A stretch of DNA of 64,000 bases from Caproicibacterium argilliputei (lineage in GTDB: Bacteria; Bacillota; Clostridia; Oscillospirales; Acutalibacteraceae). How positions within the stretch are numbered: position 1 is the stretch's first letter; each line of letters begins with the position of its first letter. This document shows, one piece after another, positions 53,631 to 61,583 of the stretch. The notes beneath the pieces were generated by a model that saw only the letters and a program-made list of their open reading frames with translations, was not told where the DNA came from and searched no databases. Location of the stretch: contig NZ_CP135996.1 of assembly GCF_029211325.2 (NCBI RefSeq), forward strand, positions 1,240,001-1,304,000. Direction: 5' to 3'. The translations under genes and the position numbers were made by a program.

Positions 53631-54087
53631 TGTAGTAGTTCTCATGGGACGCCTGGTGGCCGACCCGGAGTTACGCCATACGCCGAACGATGTAGCCGTT
53701 ACCAGTTTCCGCATTGCCGTTGACCGCGCATATTCAAAGTCCGGGCAGGACAAGCAAACGGATTTTATCGACATTACCGCATGGCGGCAGACGGCCGAGT
53801 TTGTGTGCAGGTACTTCACGAAAGGGTCTATGATTGCCGTAAAAGGTTCACTGCGGGTGGACAATTACACCGACAGGGACGGCAACAAACGCACTCGGTA
53901 TGATGTGCAGGCCGAAAATGTGAGCTTCTGCGGCGGGAAGAAAGGCAGCGCAGCCACTGGGGAAACCCGCCCGGCTCCATCCTACGGCTCGGCCACTTCA
54001 ACCGCTGCACCAGCAGCACCGGCCTATTCGAGCGGCGCGGACAGCGATTTTCAAGCACTTCCAGACGATGATGGTTTGCCATTCTAG
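53623..54087 (+). CDS. ssb: Single-stranded DNA-binding protein, diverged third copy
   Basis: A 154-residue SSB. The first 62 residues or so are encoded by sequence identical to the other two copies; from base 53809 on the codons differ and the linker reads KKGSAATGETRPAPSYGSATST in place of the copy 1 linker, with the tip DDDGLPF. The mosaic points to recombination between two ssb alleles. After it the gene order continues with a different gene from the one after copies 1 and 2. Confidence 0.92.
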   Translation: MLNVVVLMGRLVADPELRHTPNDVAVTSFRIAVDRAYSKSGQDKQTDFIDITAWRQTAEFVCRYFTKGSMIAVKGSLRVDNYTDRDGNKRTRYDVQAENVSFCGGKKGSAATGETRPAPSYGSATSTAAPAAPAYSSGADSDFQALPDDDGLPF

Positions 54088-54101
54088 GAGGGATAAAAAT
54101 C

Positions 54102-54425
54102 ATGCCTAAAATTTACAGCATCGATGAGTTTGCGAACCGGTGCGGATATTTCTTCAATGCGTATCTCACTCCCAAAGACGCGAACGACAAAACTTTCTAT
54201 TCAGGCAGAGACCCCAGCCCGAATAACGGCTATAACTGCCGTCATCCGGAATGTGGAGAAGTGCAAGAAGGCATTGGGTGCTGTTTCCCTTGGAGTTGCC
54301 CTCTTGGGTATGAGGCAGATGAAGAAGATTTTGCCAACCAGAAAATAGATCACAACGGCTGGACGGACTACGAAGAAGGGGAATTCATTATTCCGAACAG
54401 TGGGGAGGAGGATAGCCATGAGTGA
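54102..54425 (+). CDS. Cysteine-rich phage protein, unknown
   Basis: A 107-residue acidic protein with a cysteine cluster (CRHPECGEV, GCCFPWSCPLG). GGAGGG precedes ATG 54102. Its stop overlaps the next start. Confidence 0.6.
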   Translation: MPKIYSIDEFANRCGYFFNAYLTPKDANDKTFYSGRDPSPNNGYNCRHPECGEVQEGIGCCFPWSCPLGYEADEEDFANQKIDHNGWTDYEEGEFIIPNSGEEDSHE

Positions 54426-54690
54426 TAATACGCTTGTGGATCTTGAAGATGTGTGGGAATTTGCAAGATCTCATAGTGACGTGGAAATTAACGGTGATGA
54501 ATACATTGAAGCGGAAACAATATTAGCCTATGACGGACCAAAGGAGGAAAGGAAGTTTGGCCGCTGGAGCAGTGCCAACGGGAACTGGCCGTACTGTACC
54601 GCCTGCGGCGGCAAGGCGATTGAAGGGAAAGATGGAAATCCGGTTAAGACAAAATGCTGCCCGCACTGCGGCACTGATTTGGAGGCATAA
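54418..54690 (+). CDS. Small phage protein with zinc ribbon
   Basis: Ninety residues. The C-terminus has CTACGGKAIEGKDGNP and CCPHCG, a two-pair zinc ribbon. ATG 54418 follows GGGGAGGAGG. Role unknown. Confidence 0.6.
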   Translation: MSDNTLVDLEDVWEFARSHSDVEINGDEYIEAETILAYDGPKEERKFGRWSSANGNWPYCTACGGKAIEGKDGNPVKTKCCPHCGTDLEA

Positions 54691-54695
54691 TAGCA

Positions 54696-54869
54696 ATGCA
54701 GAAGAGTAAAATTGTCTGGTTTGCCGTCTCCGGCTGTTATTTTGCGCTGGCGGCCAATATGATTATTTCGGAAGTATGGGCATCTCCAGTTACTTACGCG
54801 TCGTTATTGGCTTTAATCGCACTGTATTCGTTAACTATGGGGTGCAGAAATTCAATTGGAGGTGCTTGA
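54696..54869 (+). CDS. Small membrane protein (57 residues)
   Basis: A 57-residue ORF with two hydrophobic segments (IVWFAVSGCYFALAANMII and YASLLALIALYSLTMG). Its stop lies just before the start of the next gene, and its last codons contain GGAGGTG, the next ribosome site. Its own ribosome site is weak. Confidence 0.45.
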   Translation: MQKSKIVWFAVSGCYFALAANMIISEVWASPVTYASLLALIALYSLTMGCRNSIGGA

Positions 54870-54870
54870 A

Positions 54871-55458
54871 ATGACAGAAGAAGAAGTAGCGACTTTGGCT
54901 GCTACAGTCGCGGTCAAGTTTGCAGCCCGCGAAGCCAGCAAGGCAACGATGGAGAAACTCAAAAACGAGCAGAAAAAGGAACGCCAGGCTTGGTACGATA
55001 AGCGTCTGTACAACACAAAATTACTTCTGCGGAATTATCGGATGCTAAACGCTTATGTAAATGGTGCGGTATATGAGGAATCTGACAGTGAGGAGGAAGA
55101 AAGCGCCATGCAGATTCTTGACCTGATGTGCGCTGAGGCGTGGAGAACGGATGATGTGGAAGTCGCAAGTATTAAAAAGAGTGCTGTTCGCACCCACATT
55201 CTTATGGATCATGTGAATTCTATGCTTGGCTTGTATCGGGTGTTCTGCGAACAATCGTCCAGACCGGAGGACTTGCGGCGCTGGCGGGTAATCAGTGGGG
55301 CATACATAGAGGAACCAGAAAGGTCGTTTGCAGAGATGGCGTGTGAGGAACATTGCGAAATCAGGACGATCCAGCGGGACGTGAAGTATGCGATAGAGAA
55401 AATTACAGCATTGCTATTCGGTGTGGATGGCCTTGAGTCAAGAAATAATGTACAGTAA
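54871..55458 (+). CDS. ArpU/sigma-like late transcription regulator
   Basis: A 195-residue helical protein whose last 45 residues form a sigma region 4-like helix-turn-helix (SFAEMACEEHCEIRTIQRDVKYAIEKI). Proteins of this kind (ArpU family or sigma-like) close the early operon in many Firmicutes phages and switch on late genes. TTGGAGGTG precedes ATG 54871. The late-type promoter begins 27 bases after its stop. Confidence 0.65.
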   Translation: MTEEEVATLAATVAVKFAAREASKATMEKLKNEQKKERQAWYDKRLYNTKLLLRNYRMLNAYVNGAVYEESDSEEEESAMQILDLMCAEAWRTDDVEVASIKKSAVRTHILMDHVNSMLGLYRVFCEQSSRPEDLRRWRVISGAYIEEPERSFAEMACEEHCEIRTIQRDVKYAIEKITALLFGVDGLESRNNVQ

Positions 55459-55468
55459 CGAGCCGCCA

Positions 55469-55568
55469 TGTCGCAAAGATGTCGTTTACATGGCAAGGCC
55501 AATGTGGTACGATAATATCGTAAAATTTTATCAAATGCCAAGGGCTGCCTTCGGGTGGCCCTATTTTT
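55469..55568 (+). promoter_or_regulatory. Late promoter followed by a leader terminator
   Basis: Direct repeats ATGTCG at 55468-55473 and 55479-55484 sit just upstream of TTTACA (55485-55490) and TACGAT (55508-55513), a 17-base-spaced promoter. About 30 bases on, GGGCTGCC pairs with GGTGGCCC around a TTCG tetraloop (55542-55561), followed by TATTTTT. A promoter with an immediate terminator is the layout of late antitermination or attenuation control. Confidence 0.6.
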
Positions 55569-55688
55569 ATGCAAGGAGGGTTAGCGCGGGCCGGTTCTAC
55601 TCCTTACCGGTGCCGCTACCAAAGTTGTCACGGTGCTACGCCAAGCACTGTACAGTGGAGGAATACAAAAAAGGAGTTAACACAAGCA

Positions 55689-57044
55689 GTGAAATTACAG
55701 GTAATGCCGCTGGAGAAACTCAATCCGGCGGCGTACAACCCACGGAAGGACCTGCAGCCGGGGGACGCAGAGTACGAAAAGCTAAAGCACTCTATTGAAA
55801 CTTTCGGCTGTGTGCAAGCGATTGTATGGAACGAGCGCTCCGGGAATGTAGTTGGCGGGCATCAGACGCTAAAAGTGCTGAAAGACCTCGGCCGGACCGA
55901 AGCGGAAGTCAGCGTGGTAGACCTTGACGATGAACACGAAAAGGCGCTCAATATTGCTTTGAACAAGATCTCTGGCAGTTGGGACAATGATAAATTGGAT
56001 GCCCTGCTGACTGAACTGGCCGCGGACATGGACTTTGATATGGAGTTGACCGGGTTTGACCCGGACGAAATTGACGCATTGGGCGAAGAATTGGGAGAGG
56101 AGGCCGCTGGGATTATGAGCAAACTGTCCGATAATGTAGCGGGGACACTTGCGGATACATTCCTTGTGCCGCCATTCTCCGTGTTGGATGCCCGGCAGGG
56201 ATACTGGCAGGACCGGAAAAAGCATTGGCTTGGCCTTGGACTGAAGAGCGAATGCGGCAGGGGAGAGAACCTTACATTTGCAAAGTCATTGCAGATGGGG
56301 AAGAACGATAACGGAACCAGCGTGTTTGACCCGGTGCTCTGCGAAATCATGTACAGATGGTTCAATGTGCCGGGCGGACTGGTATTTGACCCGTTTGCGG
56401 GCGGATCTGTACGGGGTATTGTTGCGAGCATATCAAAAATGCCGTATGTCGGCATAGACCTGCGACCGGAACAGATTGAGTCCAACATCCAAAATGCAAA
56501 AGAGCTGAGTTTGCCGGAGGATGGTAGTTTGCAATGGTATGCGGATGATTCGAAGAATATGGACAAGTACATAGAAGACGGTACAGCAGATTTGCTGCTT
56601 ACCTGCCCTCCATACTTTGACCTCGAAGTGTACAGCGACAGCCCGAATGACATCAGCAACATGGACTATGCCGGCTTTACGACGGCCTATTCAGAAATCA
56701 TCGGGAAAGCAGCAGAAAAACTCAAAGAGAACCGTTTTGCGGTCGTTGTACTTTCTGACGTGAGAGAGAATTACGGCTTTTACCGCGATTTGACCGGACT
56801 GACAAAGCGGGTAATGGCAGAGCACGGCCTTGGCTTGTACAATGACATTATCCTGCTGAATCAGATCGGCTCAGGAGCCTGCCGCGTTCGCCGGAATATG
56901 GTTATGCGGAAAGTAGTTAGGACGCATCAGAACGTAATGGTGTTTTATAAAGGCGGCCCCAAGGGCGTAAAAGATTATTTCCCGGAGTTACAGGAGATTG
57001 ACGATAAAAAGGTGGCAGATATTGTGGGGAGCAATCCGGAATAG
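55689..57044 (+). CDS. ParB domain-DNA methyltransferase fusion
   Basis: A 451-residue protein. Residues 1-110 are a ParB-like N domain (MPLEKLNPAAYNPRKDL, VVGGHQTLKVLKDLG). The C-terminal half is an amino-methyltransferase of the permuted class: motif IV reads LLLTCPPYFD and the SAM motif VFDPFAGGSVRGIVA comes before it. Phage proteins of this type may methylate phage DNA to avoid host restriction. The start GTG 55689 is chosen by the conserved N-terminus and AAGGAG 12 bases upstream. It is the first gene of the late region. Confidence 0.85.
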   Translation: MKLQVMPLEKLNPAAYNPRKDLQPGDAEYEKLKHSIETFGCVQAIVWNERSGNVVGGHQTLKVLKDLGRTEAEVSVVDLDDEHEKALNIALNKISGSWDNDKLDALLTELAADMDFDMELTGFDPDEIDALGEELGEEAAGIMSKLSDNVAGTLADTFLVPPFSVLDARQGYWQDRKKHWLGLGLKSECGRGENLTFAKSLQMGKNDNGTSVFDPVLCEIMYRWFNVPGGLVFDPFAGGSVRGIVASISKMPYVGIDLRPEQIESNIQNAKELSLPEDGSLQWYADDSKNMDKYIEDGTADLLLTCPPYFDLEVYSDSPNDISNMDYAGFTTAYSEIIGKAAEKLKENRFAVVVLSDVRENYGFYRDLTGLTKRVMAEHGLGLYNDIILLNQIGSGACRVRRNMVMRKVVRTHQNVMVFYKGGPKGVKDYFPELQEIDDKKVADIVGSNPE

Positions 57045-57117
57045 TTTGGGAGAGTTTCACCTTGAGCTGCACCGCGCAGTACCGTAATATTGAGAAAAAC
57101 GGAGAGGGCGATACAGT

Positions 57118-57315
57118 ATGACGGATGAAATCAGATTGCTTAGGGAGCAGGCCGAATGTGCGAAGATTGGTTACTTATCCGGCGGAATAAGCCGGGATGA
57201 AGCTGCAGAGCGCATAAAGCCATATGCTGCCGCCTTTAACGAAAAGTCAAAGGAATTGGCAGCCAAACATCACATGAGGCCACAGAAGTTTTCACTGACC
57301 GCATTTTTGAGATAA
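57118..57315 (+). CDS. Small phage protein, unknown
   Basis: A 65-residue helical protein starting at ATG 57118 after GGAGAGGG. No motif is recognised. It is followed by a terminator-like hairpin. Confidence 0.55.
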   Translation: MTDEIRLLREQAECAKIGYLSGGISRDEAAERIKPYAAAFNEKSKELAAKHHMRPQKFSLTAFLR

Positions 57316-57665
57316 CCAGGAAGCCGCGTGGTAAATCGCCACAGGCGGCTTTTTATATGCTGCAGACAGCTAAACACTGGAAGCAGCCTAAAAACTTAAT
57401 AGCCCTACCCAACAAACCCGCAAGTCCGCGTCAAAATGGAAACTGCGGGTTTCTGCATGTCGCTCTGCAGGTGCAGGAGCCGAGAGCGGCCAATCAATCC
57501 TCCATGAAATTGGCAGCTGCGAACAGTGCAGAAAAAGAGGAATCCGCCGATGTAAAAACAAAGGCGGGTTTTTATATGAGGTATTGCAGCGCAAGAGCGC
57601 AAGGCTAAGGGGTGCAAAGCCCGGAGTACTTCACCAGCAAATCAGATTAAGGGGAGGTAAAAAAG
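57316..57665. other. Hairpin-rich 350-bp spacer before the terminase genes
   Basis: No gene is supported here. It holds three hairpins: 57321-57356 (AAGCCGC and GTGG arms with TTTTTAT after it, a good terminator), 57414-57452 (AAACCCGCA/TGCGGGTTT, perfect 9-bp stem), and 57544-57577 (CCGCC/GGCGG then GTTTTTAT). The first and third share the end GGCGG[CG]TTTTTATATG. It lies just ahead of the terminase operon, so it could hold a packaging (cos or pac) site or terminators needing antitermination. Confidence 0.6.
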
Positions 57666-57920
57666 TTGCCTTACTGCATTCGCAACGGGAACTGCGAGTA
57701 TTGCGACCGCATCCGTTATGGTGCGGATTTTTGTTTCTTCCCGCAGGGCTGCTGTCCATTTGATATACTCGGGCACCCGCCGGAGGATATGGTGGCATAC
57801 CGGCGGGAGTTGGCTATGAATATCGCAATTTTAGAAGAAAGGACGTTTATTACAAATATGGAATCCCAAAGGCTTGCGGAATTGAGAGCAGCGCTTACAA
57901 CCAGCTATCAAGAAAAATAA
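57666..57920 (+). CDS. Cysteine-rich small phage protein
   Basis: An 84-residue protein with seven cysteines in its first third (CIRNGNCEYCDR, CFFPQGCCPFD), starting at TTG 57666 behind AAGGGGAGG. It directly precedes the small terminase. Unknown; perhaps a zinc-binding protein. Confidence 0.55.
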   Translation: MPYCIRNGNCEYCDRIRYGADFCFFPQGCCPFDILGHPPEDMVAYRRELAMNIAILEERTFITNMESQRLAELRAALTTSYQEK

Positions 57921-57960
57921 GCCGAAATTTAATTAAAACTCATGGAGGTGGTGATATGCG

Positions 57961-58803
57961 GTGAACAAAAACTCTCCGGAATATGAAGAGGCTTACCGAG
58001 ACTGGAGGGCAGGCCTTAAATACAAGGAGATAGCAGAAAAGTATGGCGTATCACTCAGTGCGGTAAAGTCATGGGCAACCCGTGACTGGAAGCTGCGCGG
58101 CAGTAAGTCAAAGCAGAAAAAGGTTGCAACCGGGAAGCATGGCGAAGTTGCAACCGAGAAGTCAAGAGTCGCAACCGGAAAAGTCCGGCGGCGTAGTCGC
58201 GTGGGTGAGGCCGGAGCACCACTGGGAAGCCAAAATCACTTAAAGCATGGGTTGTATTCCAAACTGTATCAGAACGTTCTTTCCGAAGAAGAAAAGGCTA
58301 TGATTCAGGACATTGACTTTTCTAACGAGGAAACGCAGCTTGAGGAACAGATCGCTATGCTGGCAATCCGGGAATATCGCTTGATGAAAGATCTTGAACG
58401 TATGCGGGCAACTGGAAATCCGGAAGCAAACAAGCCGGGGATGATAGTGGGCTCGGTAATTCGGAATGAGTGGAAGAAAGAACCTGAACCTAATCTAGAA
58501 ATAGAAATATCCGAGAAGGGTAAGAAAACGAAGGTTAAGGAAAATGGGCATTCCTATCACCTAACAACTTCTGCTGTGAATGCGTCCGAAATCATTGTGA
58601 AGTTTGAAGCGGAGTTGACGCGGGTACAGAAGCAAAAGGCCAAGTGTATTGAGCAACTTGCCAAAATTCGGGACGATAAGGCCCGCTGTGCAAGAGAGGA
58701 AGAAGAAGCACAGCGGAAACGAGAAGCCGAAGCGGAGAGCAAACAGGGCAACGATGCTCCAGTGGTGCAGATTGTTTTGCCAGATAACGGCAGGGATAGG
58801 TAA
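57961..58803 (+). CDS. terS: Terminase small subunit
   Basis: A 280-residue DNA-recognition subunit. Its N-terminus is a helix-turn-helix typical of PBSX-like small terminases (AYRDWRAGLKYKEIAEKYGVSLSAVKSWATRDWKLR), then GAPLGSQNHLKHGLYS, a sequence common in this family, and a charged coiled C-terminus. GTG 57961 follows GGAGGTGG. It picks the packaging site and hands the DNA to the large subunit, encoded next. Confidence 0.85.
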   Translation: MNKNSPEYEEAYRDWRAGLKYKEIAEKYGVSLSAVKSWATRDWKLRGSKSKQKKVATGKHGEVATEKSRVATGKVRRRSRVGEAGAPLGSQNHLKHGLYSKLYQNVLSEEEKAMIQDIDFSNEETQLEEQIAMLAIREYRLMKDLERMRATGNPEANKPGMIVGSVIRNEWKKEPEPNLEIEISEKGKKTKVKENGHSYHLTTSAVNASEIIVKFEAELTRVQKQKAKCIEQLAKIRDDKARCAREEEEAQRKREAEAESKQGNDAPVVQIVLPDNGRDR

Positions 58804-58822
58804 GGCGGGGGGGGCGATTAGT

Positions 58823-60235
58823 ATGCCGGAGATAATAGGACCACAAAAGGGACCGCAGGAGCGCTTTTTGGCGTCCCCTGCGGATATTGTTATTTACGGT
58901 GGTGCGGCAGGTGGAGGAAAGAGCTATGGACTACTGCTGGAAGCCCTCAGACATGTGAATAATCCTAAATTCGGCGTCGTGATATTTCGCAGGAACGCGA
59001 ATCAGATAACCAGTGAGGGCGGGTTATGGGATACTTCCATGCAGATATATCCTTATGCAGGAGGTAAACCGTCCCGGTCACCGCGGCCAACGTGGAAGTT
59101 CCCATCCGGGGCAAAAGTCACGTTCGCTCATATGCAGTACGATACAGACAAGCTTAGTTGGCAGGGCTCACAGATTGCCATGATTGGATTTGATGAATTA
59201 ACGCATTTCAGCCGGTCACAGTTTTTCTATATGCTTTCACGTAACCGTACACTGTGCGGCGTAAAGCCTTATATTAGAGCCACTACCAACCCGGATGCTG
59301 AGTCTTGGGTGGCAGAGTTTATTCAGTGGTGGTGGAATCCGGACACAGGGTATGCAATACCGGAACGCAGCGGTCAAATCCGATATATGGTTCAGATTGA
59401 TAACATTGTGCATTGGGCGGGGAGCCGGGAACAACTTGTCGAAGAAACAGGCTGCGAAGAGGCCGACCCGAAGAGCGTCACGTTTATTGCATCAAGCATT
59501 GAGGACAACAAAATGCTGATGGATGCAGACCCCGGCTACATAAGCAATTTGAAGGCTATGGCGATTGTTGACCGCGAACGCTTGCTTATGGGCAACTGGA
59601 AAATCAAGCCGGCTGCCGGGCTGTATTTTCAACGCTCTCAAATACCGGGCGATGGGTGGCTTGATGAGGCTCCGGATGATGTTCCTCTCTGGGTGCGTTG
59701 CTGGGACTTGGCGGCGACCGAAGTGGACGACGAAGGGGAAGCTTGTTACACGGCGGGCGTGCTGATTGGCAAGCGTCGCAGCAATGGTCGGTATGTGATT
59801 GCCAATGTTTCGCGGGTGCGTCTTAATGCAGGCGGCGTTCGGGATCACATTCTGGCGACTGCGCGCATGGATAAAAAGAAATACAAGCATGTCCGGGTAC
59901 GTTTGCCGCAGGACCCCGGACAGGCCGGAAAGGACCAGGCAGAGAATTTTGTGAAATTCCTGTCTGGCTTTTCTGTCGTCACAGAACGTGAGACTGGCTC
60001 GAAAGAGTCGCGGGCTGAGCCAATGGCTGCACAGTGGCAACATGGAAACTTTGAAATTGTTGTTGCGCCGTGGAATGAAGCCTACCTGAACGAGTTGGAG
60101 GGCTTTCCGGAAGGCAAGTACAAAGACCAGGTGGACGCTTCGGCGGATGGTTTTGCGGAACTACAGAAAGGTTATACTGGTGGACCACCCCCATCCAGTA
60201 TCGGAAATGCAAAAGAAAGCTATTGGAGAAGGTGA
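58823..60235 (+). CDS. terL: Terminase large subunit
   Basis: The packaging motor, 470 residues. Walker A GGAAGGGKS is at residues 26-34, Walker B IAMIGFDE has D124 and E125, and the C-terminal RNase H-like nuclease shows RCWDLAATE, LPQDPGQAGKDQ and KDQVDASADGF, with the expected acidic residues. ATG 58823 is the start; the frame upstream belongs to terS sequence. The portal gene follows five bases later. Confidence 0.95.
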   Translation: MPEIIGPQKGPQERFLASPADIVIYGGAAGGGKSYGLLLEALRHVNNPKFGVVIFRRNANQITSEGGLWDTSMQIYPYAGGKPSRSPRPTWKFPSGAKVTFAHMQYDTDKLSWQGSQIAMIGFDELTHFSRSQFFYMLSRNRTLCGVKPYIRATTNPDAESWVAEFIQWWWNPDTGYAIPERSGQIRYMVQIDNIVHWAGSREQLVEETGCEEADPKSVTFIASSIEDNKMLMDADPGYISNLKAMAIVDRERLLMGNWKIKPAAGLYFQRSQIPGDGWLDEAPDDVPLWVRCWDLAATEVDDEGEACYTAGVLIGKRRSNGRYVIANVSRVRLNAGGVRDHILATARMDKKKYKHVRVRLPQDPGQAGKDQAENFVKFLSGFSVVTERETGSKESRAEPMAAQWQHGNFEIVVAPWNEAYLNELEGFPEGKYKDQVDASADGFAELQKGYTGGPPPSSIGNAKESYWRR

Positions 60236-60239
60236 TTAA

Positions 60240-61583
60240 GTGCCACAGGAAATAGGTCGGGTGGGGCAAAAACGATATGCGGGCGTCTTCTATGAGGAGT
60301 TTTTATCGGAGCTGTCTGGCACACGCGGCATAGAAACATTCAAAGAGATGGCCAACAATGACGATATTATCTTCGCAATGCTCTATGCCATTGAAATGCT
60401 GCTCCGTCAGACTGAGTTTAATGTAGAGCCGGCCAGCAGCAAGTCGGTGGATAAAGACGCAGCAGAATTTGTTGAAGGTTGTATGAATGATATGCAAGCT
60501 ACTTGGCAGGACACTCTTTCGGAGATTCTGTCATTCATCACATACGGGTGGAGTTACCACGAAATCGTGTACAAGCGCCGCTGCGGCCGGTCGAAAGACC
60601 CACGTTATTCCAGTAAATACGATGACCGGCTGATTGGATGGCGAAAATTGCCGGTGCGCTCGCAGGACACATTGTCACGGTGGGAATATGACCCTGTGAC
60701 GGACGAACTGAGAGGCATGGTGCAAGTGGCGCCGCCGGATTACGCGGAGGTGCTGGTACCAATCGAAAAGGCCCTGCACTTCCGCACACGGTCTGCGAAG
60801 GAAAATCCCGAGGGCCGTAGTGTGCTTAGGGGCGCGTATCGTGACTGGTATTTCAAGAAGCGAATGCAGGAGATCGAGGGAATCGGCGTTGAACGTGATC
60901 TTGCAGGATTCCCAGTGATGCACGCGCCGCCCGGTGTGGATATCTGGGACAGAGACGACCCGGAAATGGTAAAAATGCTTGCCAATGCAGAACGTATTGT
61001 TACCAGCATCCGCCGGGATACGCAGGAAGGTATTGTTCTGCCGGACGGTTGGGGCCTGGAACTCTTATCTGCCGGCGGTAAGCGGAACTTTGATACCAAT
61101 CAAATTATTGACCGCTATGATAAGCGGATTGCCATGACGACCCTTTCGGATTTCATCCTTTTGGGGCAGCAGAGTACCGGCAGTTTCGCCCTTTCAAGCA
61201 ACAAGACTGAGCTGTTTGGAACGGCAATGGGTACATATCTTGACATTGTATGTGATGTATTCAATACGCAGGCTATACCGCGGCTCGTTGACCTCAACGC
61301 GGAACACTTCGCCGGCTTTACGGACTATCCGCGCATGACGCATGGCGACATTGAAGATGTTGACTTGACGGCACTTGGCGGGTTCCTGAATCAGGTTGTG
61401 GGCTGCGGGGCATTGATTCCGGATGAAGGACTTGACGATTACCTCCGCCAGGCAGCCCATCTGCCGGAGCGCGTGGACAATTACGTGCCTCCAACGCCTC
61501 CGGTTGATAACGATGTTGGCGGGAATGCCGCGCGTAATGTGGAAAATGATGAAACAGATCCGCTGGATGGTGAGGACAGTTGA
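60240..61583 (+). CDS. Portal protein, Mu gp29-like (DUF935)
   Basis: A 447-residue portal. The match to the Mu gp29-like family rests on FKEMANNDDIIFAMLYAIEMLL, SFITYGWSYHEIVYKRRCG, FRTRSAKENPEGRSVLRGAY and the ring-forming C-terminal region. It forms the vertex through which DNA enters the head. GTG 60240 follows GAGAAGGTG. Its stop overlaps the next start. Confidence 0.88.
   Translation: MPQEIGRVGQKRYAGVFYEEFLSELSGTRGIETFKEMANNDDIIFAMLYAIEMLLRQTEFNVEPASSKSVDKDAAEFVEGCMNDMQATWQDTLSEILSFITYGWSYHEIVYKRRCGRSKDPRYSSKYDDRLIGWRKLPVRSQDTLSRWEYDPVTDELRGMVQVAPPDYAEVLVPIEKALHFRTRSAKENPEGRSVLRGAYRDWYFKKRMQEIEGIGVERDLAGFPVMHAPPGVDIWDRDDPEMVKMLANAERIVTSIRRDTQEGIVLPDGWGLELLSAGGKRNFDTNQIIDRYDKRIAMTTLSDFILLGQQSTGSFALSSNKTELFGTAMGTYLDIVCDVFNTQAIPRLVDLNAEHFAGFTDYPRMTHGDIEDVDLTALGGFLNQVVGCGALIPDEGLDDYLRQAAHLPERVDNYVPPTPPVDNDVGGNAARNVENDETDPLDGEDS

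Larger units (their letters stand above)
50073..53808 (+). repeat. Tandem 1367-bp repeat, 2.7 copies
   Basis: Unit 1 is 50073-51439, unit 2 is 51440-52806, and unit 3 is 52807-53808 (1002 bp). Units 1 and 2 appear identical on reading, and unit 3 matches them until 53808, where the ssb gene switches to a diverged allele. Each unit carries the lipoprotein body, an ASCH-like gene and ssb. The left boundary GCAGAAGG falls inside a gene. No transposase or terminal inverted repeats are present. Confidence 0.93.

Noticed and set aside
50073..53808. Repeat as an insertion sequence or CRISPR-like array
   Set aside because: The units carry phage genes with no transposase, no terminal inverted repeats, and a length far above CRISPR repeats.
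57414..57452. Perfect 9-bp hairpin as a rho-independent terminator
   Set aside because: It is followed by TTCTGC and not by a T run, so termination is doubtful; kept only as part of the hairpin spacer.
57357..57608. An 83-residue ORF in the spacer before terminase
   Set aside because: No ribosome site, no recognisable protein, and the sequence is explained by hairpins.
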